A stretch of 64,000 bases of DNA, from positions 6,076,001 through 6,140,000 of the forward strand of contig NZ_JARZAE010000004.1 of NCBI RefSeq assembly GCF_029892095.1. The letters run 5' to 3'. Source of the DNA: Kitasatospora sp. MAP12-44 (GTDB lineage Bacteria; Actinomycetota; Actinomycetes; Streptomycetales; Streptomycetaceae). The notes beneath the pieces are model-generated. The model worked only from the letters and a program-made list of their open reading frames with translations. It did not search any database and was not told the origin of the DNA. Below are positions 37,696-46,177 of this stretch, one piece after another; the first letter of the stretch is position 1; each line of letters opens with the position of its first letter. The translations under genes were made by a program, and so were the position numbers.

Positions 37696-39108
37696 CTGAC
37701 ACCGTTTCCCACCCGGAGCTCGACGGTCTGGGCACCTACGAGTACGGCTGGTCCGACCCTGACGCGGCCGGCTCGGTGGCCAAGCGAGGCCTCAGCGAGG
37801 AGGTCGTCCGCGACATCTCGGCGAAGAAGTCCGAGTCGGAGTGGATGCTCAACCTGCGCCTCAAGGGCCTGAAGCTGTTCGGCAAGAAGCCCATGCCGAC
37901 CTGGGGTTCCGACCTCTCCGGCATCGACTTCGACAACATCAAGTACTTCGTGCGCTCCACCGAGAAGCAGGCCGAGTCCTGGGAGGACCTGCCCGCCGAC
38001 ATCAAGGCGACGTACGACAAGCTGGGCATCCCGGAGGCCGAGAAGCAGCGGCTGGTCGCCGGTGTCGCGGCGCAGTACGAGTCCGAGGTGGTCTACCACC
38101 AGATCAACGCCGAGCTCGAGGCTCAGGGCGTGATCTTCATGGACACGGACACCGCGCTCAAGGGAGCACCCGGAGATCTTCCACGAGTACTTCGGCACCG
38201 TGATCCCGGTCGGCGACAACAAGTTCGCCTCGCTGAACACGGCCGTGTGGTCGGGCGGGTCGTTCATCTACGTGCCGAAGGGCGTGCACGTCGAGATCCC
38301 GCTGCAGGCCTACTTCCGGATCAACACCGAGAACATGGGCCAGTTCGAGCGGACGCTGATCATCGTCGACGAGGACGCCTACGTCCACTACGTCGAGGGC
38401 TGCACCGCGCCGATCTACTCCTCGGACTCGCTGCACAGCGCCGTGGTCGAGATCATCGTCAAGAAGGGCGGCCGCTGCCGCTACACGACGATCCAGAACT
38501 GGTCGAACAACGTCTACAACCTGGTCACCAAGCGCGCCGTGGCGTACGAGGGCGCGACCATGGAGTGGATCGACGGCAACATCGGTTCCAAGGTCACCAT
38601 GAAGTACCCGGCCGTCTACCTGATGGGCGAGCACGCCAAGGGCGAGACCCTGTCGATCGCCTTCGCGGGCGAGGGCCAGCACCAGGACGCCGGCGCCAAG
38701 ATGGTGCACATGGCGCCGAACACCTCCTCCAACATCGTCTCCAAGTCGGTGGCCCGAGGCGGTGGCCGCACCTCCTACCGCGGTCTGATCGAGATCGGCG
38801 AGGGCTCCAAGGGCGCCAAGTCCAACGTGCTCTGCGACGCGCTGCTGGTCGACACCATCTCCCGCTCGGACACCTACCCGTACGTCGACGTCCGCGAGGA
38901 CGACGTGTCGATGGGCCACGAGGCGACGGTGTCCAAGGTCAGCGAGGACCAGCTCTTCTACCTGATGAGCCGCGGCATGACCGAGTTCGAGGCCATGGCG
39001 ATGATCGTCCGCGGTTTCGTCGAGCCGATCGCGCGCGAGCTGCCGATGGAGTACGCGCTGGAGCTCAACCGGCTGATCGAGCTGCAGATGGAGGGCTCCG
39101 TCGGCTGA
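37692..39108 (+). pseudogene. sufB: Fe-S assembly scaffold SufB gene with a +1 frameshift
   Basis: The first 157 codons (TEYGWSDPDAAGS-like start, KKPMPTWGSDLSGIDFDNIKYF) read in one frame up to TDTALK. An extra G at 38162-38164 shifts the frame. From IFHEYFGTVIPVGDN the gene continues for 314 codons in the next frame, with the scaffold motifs YVEGCTAPIYSSDSLHSAVVE and RGGGRTSYRG intact. Removing one base restores a 471-residue SufB of normal length. SufB forms the SufBCD complex where clusters are built. No other damage is seen. As Suf is normally the only cluster system in actinobacteria, an assembly error is the simplest explanation. Confidence 0.92.
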
Positions 39109-39162
39109 CCCAGCCGCACGTAGTCCAGTCCAGAACTTTAGGAAGAGAGCACTACGACAGCC

Positions 39163-40395
39163 ATGGCTGACGTCAACACCCCCACCGGCTCCACGACCGC
39201 CGGTTCGATCGAGGTAGGCACCGCCGGAGCGGGCGCCCAGCTGGCCGGTCCCGGCACCGGCCGCGCCGCCGTCACGCAGCCGATCGACGCCCGCGTCGCG
39301 GTCAAGCCCTCGTACGACGTGAACGACTTCCCGGTGCCCACCGGCCGCGAGGAGGACTGGCGGTTCACCCCGCTGCACCGCCTCGCCGGCCTGCACGACG
39401 GCAGCGCCGCCGAGCACGCCACGGGCGAGGACAAGGTCGAGCTCAGCCTGCCCGACGGCGTCACGGCCGAGACCGTGGGCCGCGAGGACGCCCGGCTCGG
39501 CAAGGCCGGCAAGCCGGTCGACCGGGTCGCCGCGCAGGCGTACAGCTCCTTCCAGCAGGCGCTGGTCGTGACCGTCCCGCAGGACGCCGTGCTCACCGAG
39601 CCGGTCAAGGTGGACGTGCACGGCGAGGGCGGCACCCGCTTCGCGCACGTGGTCATCGACGTGAAGCCGTTCGCCGAGGCCGTCGTGGTGATCAACCACA
39701 CCGGCACCGGCGCCCGCGCCGCCAACGTCGAGCTGCTGGTCGGCGACGGCGCGAAGCTGACCTTCGTCTCGATCCAGGACTGGGAGCGCGACGCGGTGCA
39801 CGCCGTCCAGCAGACCGCGCTGGTCGGCCGGGACGCCTCGCTCAAGTCCGTGGTCGTCACCTTCGGCGGCGACCTGGTCCGGATCCACCCGCGGGTCACC
39901 TACGCGGCGCCCGGCGGCGAGGCCGAGCTCTTCGGCCTCTACTTCGCGGACGCCGGGCAGCACCTGGAGCACCGCCTGGTGATCGACCACGACACGCCGC
40001 ACTGCCGGTCCAACGTGGTCTACAAGGGCGCCCTGCAGGGCAAGGACGCGCACGCGGTCTGGGTCGGCGACGTGCTGATCCGCGCCGCCGCCGAGGGCAC
40101 CGACACCTACGAGCACAACCGCAACCTGGTGCTCACCGACGGCGCCCGGGTCGACTCGATCCCGAACCTGGAGATCGAGACCGGCGAGATCGTCGGCGCC
40201 GGCCACGCCTCGGCGACCGGCCGCTTCGACGACGAGCAGCTCTTCTACCTGCAGTCCCGCGGCATCCCGCAGGACGAGGCGCGGCGCCTGGTGGTGCGCG
40301 GCTTCTTCGCCGAGCTGGTCCAGCAGATCGGTGTCCCCGAGCTGGTCGACCACCTGATGGAGAAGATCGAAGCCGAGCTGGAAGCCAACGTCTGA
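39163..40395 (+). CDS. sufD: Fe-S cluster assembly protein SufD
   Basis: The 410-residue protein is the SufB paralogue in the SufBCD complex. It has the N-terminal EDWRFTPLHRLAGL, a beta-helix core, and the C-terminal VDSIPNLEIETGEIVGAGHASATGR with QLFYLQSRGIPQDEARRLVV, where the conserved histidine lies. The ATG follows GGAAGAGAG at a rather long distance. Its stop overlaps the next start by one base (TGATG), typical of a coupled operon. Confidence 0.95.
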   Translation: MADVNTPTGSTTAGSIEVGTAGAGAQLAGPGTGRAAVTQPIDARVAVKPSYDVNDFPVPTGREEDWRFTPLHRLAGLHDGSAAEHATGEDKVELSLPDGVTAETVGREDARLGKAGKPVDRVAAQAYSSFQQALVVTVPQDAVLTEPVKVDVHGEGGTRFAHVVIDVKPFAEAVVVINHTGTGARAANVELLVGDGAKLTFVSIQDWERDAVHAVQQTALVGRDASLKSVVVTFGGDLVRIHPRVTYAAPGGEAELFGLYFADAGQHLEHRLVIDHDTPHCRSNVVYKGALQGKDAHAVWVGDVLIRAAAEGTDTYEHNRNLVLTDGARVDSIPNLEIETGEIVGAGHASATGRFDDEQLFYLQSRGIPQDEARRLVVRGFFAELVQQIGVPELVDHLMEKIEAELEANV

Positions 40396-40712
40396 TGGCA
40401 TTCCTGCGCGTCTGCTCGCTGAGCGACCTTGCCGAGGACACCCCCAAGCGCGTCGAGCTCGACGGGGTGCCGGTCTCACTCGTCCGCACCGAGGGGGAGG
40501 TGTTCGCGATCAACGACATCTGCTCGCACGCGAACGTTTCGCTCTCCGAGGGCGAGGTCGAGGACTGCATGATCGAGTGCTGGCTGCACGGCTCCAGCTT
40601 CGACCTGCGGACCGGCAAGCCGTCGGGACTGCCCGCCACCCGGCCGGTCCCCGTTTACCCCGTAAAGATCGAAGGGGACGATGTGCTCGTCTCCGTCACC
40701 CAGGAGTCCTGA
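40395..40712 (+). CDS. Rieske-type ferredoxin of the suf operon
   Basis: The 105-residue cytoplasmic protein has the Rieske ligands CSHA near residue 43 and CWLHGS near residue 62. It resembles the ferredoxin subunits of non-haem iron oxygenases, but no oxygenase is nearby. A gene like this sits between sufD and sufC in most streptomycetes, which suggests it delivers electrons for cluster assembly or repair; that role is inferred. It overlaps sufD by one base. Confidence 0.93.
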   Translation: MAFLRVCSLSDLAEDTPKRVELDGVPVSLVRTEGEVFAINDICSHANVSLSEGEVEDCMIECWLHGSSFDLRTGKPSGLPATRPVPVYPVKIEGDDVLVSVTQES

Positions 40713-40718
40713 GTCCCC

Positions 40719-41483
40719 ATGGCAACGCTTGAAATCCGTGACCTGCACGTCTCCGTCAACGCCGAGGGCGGCCCCCGCGAGATCCTGCGCGGCGTCGACC
40801 TGACCGTCAAGCAGGGCGAGACGCACGCCATCATGGGCCCCAACGGCTCCGGCAAGTCGACCCTGGCCTACTCGCTGGCCGGCCACCCGAAGTACAACGT
40901 CACCGGCGGCCAGGTGCTGCTGGACGGCGAGGACGTGCTCGCGATGACCGTGGACGAGCGGGCCCGCGCCGGCGTCTTCCTGGCCATGCAGTACCCGGTC
41001 GAGGTCCCCGGCGTCTCGGTCTCCAACTTCCTGCGCACCGCGGCCACGGCCGTGCGTGGCGAGGCCCCCAAGCTGCGGCTCTGGGTCAAGGAGGTCAAGG
41101 AGGCCATGGCCGCCCTGCACATGGACCCGGCCTTCGCCGAGCGCAACGTGAACGAGGGCTTCTCCGGCGGCGAGAAGAAGCGCCACGAGATCCTCCAGCT
41201 GGAGCTGCTCAAGCCGAAGATCGCGATCCTCGACGAGACCGACTCGGGCCTGGACGTCGACGCGCTGCGCCAGGTCTCCGAGGGCATCAACCGGGTCGCC
41301 TCGACCGGCGAGGTCGGCACCCTGCTGGTGACCCACTACACCCGCATCCTGAAGTACATCAAGCCCGACTACGTGCACGTGTTCTCGGCCGGTCGGATCG
41401 TCGAGTCCGGCGGCGCCGAGCTCGCCGACAAGCTGGAGAACGAGGGCTACGAGTCTTACGTGAAGGGCGGCGCTTCCGAGTGA
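40719..41483 (+). CDS. sufC: Fe-S assembly ATPase SufC
   Basis: The 254-residue ABC-type ATPase has Walker A GPNGSGKST near residue 39, the SufC-specific signature FSGGEKKRHEILQL, and Walker B IAILDETDSGLDVDAL. It powers conformational change in SufBCD and is not a transporter. It starts six bases after the ferredoxin gene with AGGAG upstream, and overlaps sufS as GTGA. Confidence 0.96.
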   Translation: MATLEIRDLHVSVNAEGGPREILRGVDLTVKQGETHAIMGPNGSGKSTLAYSLAGHPKYNVTGGQVLLDGEDVLAMTVDERARAGVFLAMQYPVEVPGVSVSNFLRTAATAVRGEAPKLRLWVKEVKEAMAALHMDPAFAERNVNEGFSGGEKKRHEILQLELLKPKIAILDETDSGLDVDALRQVSEGINRVASTGEVGTLLVTHYTRILKYIKPDYVHVFSAGRIVESGGAELADKLENEGYESYVKGGASE

Positions 41484-42760
41484 CAACCACTTCTGGCTCG
41501 GCGTTCACCGCGCTGACCGGTCTCCTGGACACCGACGCGATCCGCAAGGACTTCCCGATCCTGCAGCGCGTGCTGCACGACGGCAAGCCCCTGGTCTACC
41601 TGGACAACGCGGCGACCTCGCAGAAGCCCCGTCAGGTGCTGGAGGCGCTGAACGCGTACTACGAGCAGCACAACGCCAATGTGCACCGTGGCGTCCACGT
41701 CCTGGCCGAGGAGGCCACGGCGCTCTACGAGGGTGCCCGGGACAAGGTCGCGGCGTTCATCAACGCGCCGAGCCGGGACGAGGTGATCTTCACCAAGAAC
41801 GCCTCGGAGTCGCTCAACCTCGTTGCCAACATGCTCGGTTGGGCCGACGAGCCGTACCGGGTGGACGCCGACGCCGAGATCGTCATCACCGAGATGGAGC
41901 ACCACTCCAACATCGTCCCGTGGCAGCTGCTCTCGCAGCGCACCGGGGCGAAGCTGAAGTGGTTCGGCCTGACCGACGAGGGCCGGCTCGACCTCTCCAA
42001 CATCAACGAGCTGATCACCGAGAAGACGAAGATCGTCTCCTTCACGCTGGTCTCCAACCTGCTGGGCACGATCAACCCGGTCGAGACGATCGTCCGGCGC
42101 GCCCAGGACGTCGGCGCGCTGGTGCTGATCGACGCCTCGCAGGCCGCTCCGCACATGGTGATGGACGTGCAGGCGCTGGAGGCCGACTTCGTCGCCTTCA
42201 CCGGGCACAAGATGCTGGCCCCGACCGGCATCGGCGTGCTCTGGGGCCGCCAGGAGCTGCTGGAGGACCTCCCGCCGTTCCTGGGCGGTGGCGAGATGAT
42301 CGAGACCGTCACGATGGGCTCGTCCACCTACGCCCCCGCGCCGCACAAGTTCGAGGCCGGCACCCCGCCGATCGCCCAGGCGGTCGGGCTGGGAGCGGCC
42401 ATCGACTACCTCTCCAACATCGGCATGGCGAAGATCGCCGCGCACGAGCACGCGATCACCGAGTACGCGGTGAACCGCCTGCAGGAGGTCCCCGACCTGC
42501 GGATCATCGGCCCGCGCACGGCCGTCGACCGCGGCGCGGCGATCTCCTTCGTGCTGGGCGACATCCACCCGCACGACGTCGGCCAGGTGCTCGACGAGCA
42601 GGGCATCGCGGTGCGCGTCGGCCACCACTGCGCGCGGCCGGTCTGCCTGCGGTACGGAATTCCGGCGACCACGCGAGCGTCGTTCTACCTGTACTCGACG
42701 CCGGGCGAGGTCGACCAGCTGGTCGACGGCCTGCACCACGTCCGCAACTTCTTCGGCTGA
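41480..42760 (+). CDS. sufS: Cysteine desulfurase SufS
   Basis: The 426-residue PLP enzyme takes sulfur from cysteine for cluster assembly. The PLP lysine is in FTGHKMLAPTGIG near residue 239 and the catalytic cysteine in HHCARPVC near residue 384. EMEHHSNIVPW is also conserved. It is a type II desulfurase, which works with SufU, encoded next. It starts at a GTG that overlaps the sufC stop by four bases. Confidence 0.96.
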   Translation: MTTTSGSAFTALTGLLDTDAIRKDFPILQRVLHDGKPLVYLDNAATSQKPRQVLEALNAYYEQHNANVHRGVHVLAEEATALYEGARDKVAAFINAPSRDEVIFTKNASESLNLVANMLGWADEPYRVDADAEIVITEMEHHSNIVPWQLLSQRTGAKLKWFGLTDEGRLDLSNINELITEKTKIVSFTLVSNLLGTINPVETIVRRAQDVGALVLIDASQAAPHMVMDVQALEADFVAFTGHKMLAPTGIGVLWGRQELLEDLPPFLGGGEMIETVTMGSSTYAPAPHKFEAGTPPIAQAVGLGAAIDYLSNIGMAKIAAHEHAITEYAVNRLQEVPDLRIIGPRTAVDRGAAISFVLGDIHPHDVGQVLDEQGIAVRVGHHCARPVCLRYGIPATTRASFYLYSTPGEVDQLVDGLHHVRNFFG

Positions 42761-42775
42761 GGCGGTGCCTGAAGC

Positions 42776-43228
42776 ATGAAGCTCGACTCCATGTACCAGG
42801 AGATCATCCTGGACCACTACCGCAACCCCCACGGCAAGGGGCTGCGGGACGGTGACGCGGAGGTGCACCACGTCAACCCCACCTGCGGGGACGAGATCAC
42901 CCTGCGGGTGCGGCTGGACGGCGCCGTGGTCGCCGACATCAGCTACGAGTCGCAGGGCTGCTCGATCAGCCAGGCCAGCGCCTCGGTGCTGAACGAGCTG
43001 GTGGTGGGCCGCACGGTCGGCGACGCGCAGGCCATCCAGCAGGCCTTCCTGGAGCTGATGCAGAGCAAGGGCCAGGGCGAGGGCGACGAGGAACTGCTGG
43101 AGGACGCCGTCGCGTTCGCCGGCGTCTCCAAGTACCCGGCCCGGGTCAAGTGCGCGCTGCTGAGCTGGATGGCCTGGAAGGACGCCACCGCCAAGGCGCT
43201 GGCCGGCCAGCCGGCCGTCAACGACTGA
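42776..43228 (+). CDS. sufU: Sulfur-relay protein SufU
   Basis: The 150-residue protein has the IscU fold with the three zinc-ligating cysteines: NPTCGDE near residue 40, QGCSIS near residue 65 and RVKCALL near residue 127. In Gram-positive bacteria SufU accepts sulfur from SufS. The insert between the second and third cysteine identifies it as SufU, not IscU. The ATG start lies 15 bp after sufS. Confidence 0.95.
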   Translation: MKLDSMYQEIILDHYRNPHGKGLRDGDAEVHHVNPTCGDEITLRVRLDGAVVADISYESQGCSISQASASVLNELVVGRTVGDAQAIQQAFLELMQSKGQGEGDEELLEDAVAFAGVSKYPARVKCALLSWMAWKDATAKALAGQPAVND

Positions 43229-43247
43229 AACCAAGAGGAACCCACCC

Positions 43248-43637
43248 ATGAGCGACACCGAAACCGACGCCGGAACGCCGGCCGTCGCGTCCGAGGGGCC
43301 GACGGTCATCGTCGGCACCACGGCAGGCACCGTCTCCGTCGAGGACCTCACCGAGGCCCTGATGGACGTCGTCGACCCCGAGTTGGGCATCGACGTGGTC
43401 AACCTGGGCCTGATCTACGGCATCCACATCGACGAGACCGACGTGGCGACCATCGACATGACCCTCACCTCGGCGGCCTGCCCGCTGACCGACGTGATCG
43501 AGGACCAGGCGAAGACCGCCACCGAGGGCCTGGTCCAGGATCTGCGGATCAACTGGGTCTGGATGCCGCCGTGGGGCCCGGACAAGATCACCGACGACGG
43601 CCGCGACCAGCTGCGCGCGCTGGGCTTCAACGTCTGA
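43248..43637 (+). CDS. sufT: Fe-S maturation protein SufT (MIP18/PaaD-like)
   Basis: The 129-residue protein has a DUF59/MIP18 domain: LMDVVDPELGIDVVNLGLIYGI near residue 40 and the reactive cysteine in LTSAACPLTDVIEDQ near residue 82. SufT helps in cluster maturation or delivery. The first 25 residues are a polar extension. The ATG has AGAGGA nine bases upstream. It is the last gene before the operon terminator. Confidence 0.93.
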   Translation: MSDTETDAGTPAVASEGPTVIVGTTAGTVSVEDLTEALMDVVDPELGIDVVNLGLIYGIHIDETDVATIDMTLTSAACPLTDVIEDQAKTATEGLVQDLRINWVWMPPWGPDKITDDGRDQLRALGFNV

Positions 43638-43664
43638 GCTGAGTCCGTCTGAGTCGAGTCGTCA

Positions 43665-43720
43665 ACACCGCTGCCGCGTGGATCACCCCTTGGGGGGAAT
43701 GATCCACGCGGCAGCGGTGT
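43665..43720 (+). terminator. Terminator of the suf operon
   Basis: Twenty-one bases at 43665-43685 (beginning ACACCGCTGCCGCG) pair perfectly with 43700-43720 around a 14-base loop, 28 bp after sufT. Confidence 0.85.
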
Positions 43721-43772
43721 ATGCGCCTACCCTGAGCCATGCTGGACCCGCGACCGTGGAAGGAGTGCCGAG

Positions 43773-44432
43773 ATGTCTGTGGTTGCTTTCGGACAGTGGA
43801 CACTGCCCGACTCGCCGTACGCCATGTGGGCCCGGGGTGAGCTCGCCGACTACCTGCGGCTCCCGGACGACGGTACGCGGGTCGAGGTGGTCGGAGGGGA
43901 GTTCGTTGTGTCACCCGCGCCGGGGTTTCCACATGGCGGGATCGTCGCGACCATTCAGCGAGCGATCGACGGCCGGGGGTTCGTGGACCCAGTGTTCCCG
44001 TGGCGGACCATGCAGGTGCTCGGGCTCGACTTGGTCGAGATCGGCGACGGCTACATCCCCGACCTGCTGGTCTTCCACGCCGATGTCGAGGCCCGGGGCT
44101 GGTCCGAAGGCCTGAGGTTCCTCAGGCCCGATCAGGTTGAGCTGGTCGTCGAGGTGACCTCGAAGTCCAACGCTCAGAACGACCGCGGGCCGGTCTTCGG
44201 TCGTCGTCAGCAGGCCACCAAGTGGAGCGGCTACGCGCGCGCTCGGGTTCCCTACTACCTGCTGGTGGACCGGGACCCGGGGCGGCCCGGCGTCACCCTG
44301 TTCGGTGAGCCGGACCACCTGGCCGGTACCTACCGGACGCTCAGCGCCTGGAAGTTCGGCGACGTCGTAGCGTTGCCGGAGCCGTTCGGGATCGAGATCC
44401 CCACCGAGCTCTGGCGCCCCTGGTCCGACTAG
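43773..44432 (+). CDS. Uma2 family (DUF820) putative endonuclease-fold protein
   Basis: The 219-residue protein has the Uma2 layout: VEVVGGEFVVSPAPGFPHG near residue 37, YIPDLLVFHADVEARGW near residue 93 and VELVVEVTSKSN near residue 125, which together give the PD-(D/E)xK-like acidic cluster; then YYLLVDRDPGRPGVTLF. These families are numerous in Streptomyces and cyanobacteria, with unknown function. The ATG has GGAAGGAG eight bases upstream. Its stop codon shares CTAG with the stop of the convergent MFS gene. A second, divergent Uma2 gene lies at 60001. Confidence 0.9.
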   Translation: MSVVAFGQWTLPDSPYAMWARGELADYLRLPDDGTRVEVVGGEFVVSPAPGFPHGGIVATIQRAIDGRGFVDPVFPWRTMQVLGLDLVEIGDGYIPDLLVFHADVEARGWSEGLRFLRPDQVELVVEVTSKSNAQNDRGPVFGRRQQATKWSGYARARVPYYLLVDRDPGRPGVTLFGEPDHLAGTYRTLSAWKFGDVVALPEPFGIEIPTELWRPWSD

Positions 44433-45757
44433 CTCCGCCCGCGGCGCAGCACCGCGCCCGCCAGGGCCAGGCAGCCTGTCGCCGCCAGCAGTGCGAAGCC
44501 GCTGACCGCTGGGAGCAGGCCGTACGTCCGCGACAGGGCGCCGACGGCGACGATGGGGAGCGAGCTGCCCATGTAGACGATCACCCACAGGGCGCTCATC
44601 TCGCTGCTGCGGCGGGCCGGGTCCATCGCGGCGACGGCAGTGGTGAAGAGCGAGCGGAACGCCACGCCCTGGCAGGCGCCGCCGATGACGCTGCCGGCGA
44701 AGAGCAGGGTCGGCAGGTGGGCGTACTGCGCGATGACGACCAGGGCCAGCCCGAGCGCCAGGCCGGTCATGCCCAGGGCGACCATCCGGCGGTCCCGGGT
44801 GGGCGGGACCAGCAGCTGTGCGGCGGCCGAGGAGCCCAGCAGCAGGGCGGCGACGACGGCGCCGACCATCCGGGAGTGGGTGTGCAGCAGGCCGGCGGAG
44901 AAGGCCGGGGCCAGGCTGAGGTAGACGCCGAAGACCGCGTACGAGATGAAGCCGGCGCCGGCCGCGAGCAGGAACTCCCGGCGTCCCTGGGCGGGTAGCG
45001 CCAGGCGGCGCGGGCGCAGGTGGACGGGCGCGGTGACCCGGGGCGGCGCGCTGGCCGGGCGCCGGGCGCCGGGCATCCGCGGGTGCACCAGGGCGAGCGG
45101 CACGCAGAGCACCAGCAGGGCGACGGCATGTGCCAGGAACGGCGTCAGCAGCGGGTGCGCCCCGTTCGCCAGCGCGGCGCCGACCACCGGGCCGAGCGCG
45201 ACCCCGCCCGCCGAGCAGGCCAGCGTGAGTTTGGCGGCCAGGGTGGGCCGGTCCGGCAGCAGGTCGCCCAGCGCGGCACCGGCGGCGCCGGTGGCCAGCG
45301 CGACGGCTATGCCCTGGACGGCGCGACCTGCGGCCAGCTGGCCGAAGCTGTTGGCGGTGGCGAAGATCGCGTCGCCGCTGGCCGCGAGCCCGACGGCGGG
45401 CAGGATCAGCGCCCGGCGGCCGAGCAGGTCGGACCAGTGGCCGACCGCGGCCAGCACCGGCACCAGCGCGAAGACGTACACGGTGAAGAGCAGCGTGGTG
45501 TCGAACGCGGTCAGGCCCAGGCTCTGCTGGAGCAGCGGGTAGACCGGGGTGGCGAGGTTGGCCCCGATCAGGAGCAGGAGCAGGGCGGCGGCACAGAGGC
45601 CGACGCGGATGCCGCGCATCGCGTTCCAGCGGCTGAGTGCGGCGAGCTGGAGCTGGGTTCGCGGGGCGAGCTCCAGGGTGTGCAGGGCCTCCGAGAGCCG
45701 GGTACCGGGCGACTGCGCTGTGGGCAGGCCGGAACCGGCAGGGGAGAGGTCCGCCAT
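44429..45757 (-). CDS. MFS transporter
   Basis: The 442-residue protein has about 12 membrane helices and the MFS loop motif GHWSDLLGRRALILPAVGLA after the second. A second MFS-like positive loop (VPPTRDRRMVALG) occurs halfway. The N-terminal 55 residues are polar. Its size and lack of a partner suggest a drug or metabolite efflux pump. The start with AGGAGA nine bases upstream is clear. Substrate unknown. Confidence 0.88.
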   Translation of the reverse strand: MADLSPAGSGLPTAQSPGTRLSEALHTLELAPRTQLQLAALSRWNAMRGIRVGLCAAALLLLLIGANLATPVYPLLQQSLGLTAFDTTLLFTVYVFALVPVLAAVGHWSDLLGRRALILPAVGLAASGDAIFATANSFGQLAAGRAVQGIAVALATGAAGAALGDLLPDRPTLAAKLTLACSAGGVALGPVVGAALANGAHPLLTPFLAHAVALLVLCVPLALVHPRMPGARRPASAPPRVTAPVHLRPRRLALPAQGRREFLLAAGAGFISYAVFGVYLSLAPAFSAGLLHTHSRMVGAVVAALLLGSSAAAQLLVPPTRDRRMVALGMTGLALGLALVVIAQYAHLPTLLFAGSVIGGACQGVAFRSLFTTAVAAMDPARRSSEMSALWVIVYMGSSLPIVAVGALSRTYGLLPAVSGFALLAATGCLALAGAVLRRGRS

Positions 45758-46177
45758 GGCAGGGGTCTCCTGTGGCCGGGCACCGCCTCGGGCCGACGGG
45801 GTGCGTCGACATGCCCGTCCGGTGGCGCAGGGGTGGTGGCCGTGGCGTGCGGGAGGAGTCCGAGGTGGGGCAGGTGTGCTGGCTGAGTTGGGCAAAGGTG
45901 CCCGGATCGGCGTCCGCGGTGTGGTGAGCGGGGCCGAGAGGAAGGATACGTGGTGGTGCGCACAGGGCGCGCACGAGTGGCGCGCGCCCCCTGCAGGATG
46001 GGCGTCCGCGGGCCCGCGGCCGATACGCTGATCGCAGTGCGGACAGCCCTCCACCCGGCTCTCCACGCCGCTCTCCACCACTGCTCAACAGCACCGCTCA
46101 GCAGCACCGCTCAACAGCACCAACAGCACCGCTTATCACGCTCATCTCGCTTATCTTCGCTAGGAGATCGCGCCATC
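45758..46177. other. Divergent region between MFS and hypothetical genes
   Basis: This 420-bp region has no supported gene. It must hold promoters for both neighbours, but I found no clear hexamer pair. Its right part contains short CTCTCCAC repeats and the 13-bp tandem repeats listed separately, then AGGAG before the next ATG. Confidence 0.5.
46083..46130 (+). repeat. Tandem 13-bp repeats in the leader of a hypothetical gene
   Basis: GCTCAACAGCACC, GCTCAGCAGCACC and GCTCAACAGCACC are contiguous, followed by a partial AACAGCACC. The array is unusually A- and C-rich for this genome and lies 48 bp before the ATG at 46178. Confidence 0.8.

Noticed and set aside
46083..46130. Possible CRISPR-like repeats
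   Set aside because: Units are contiguous without spacers and only 13 bp long, so this is a simple tandem repeat.
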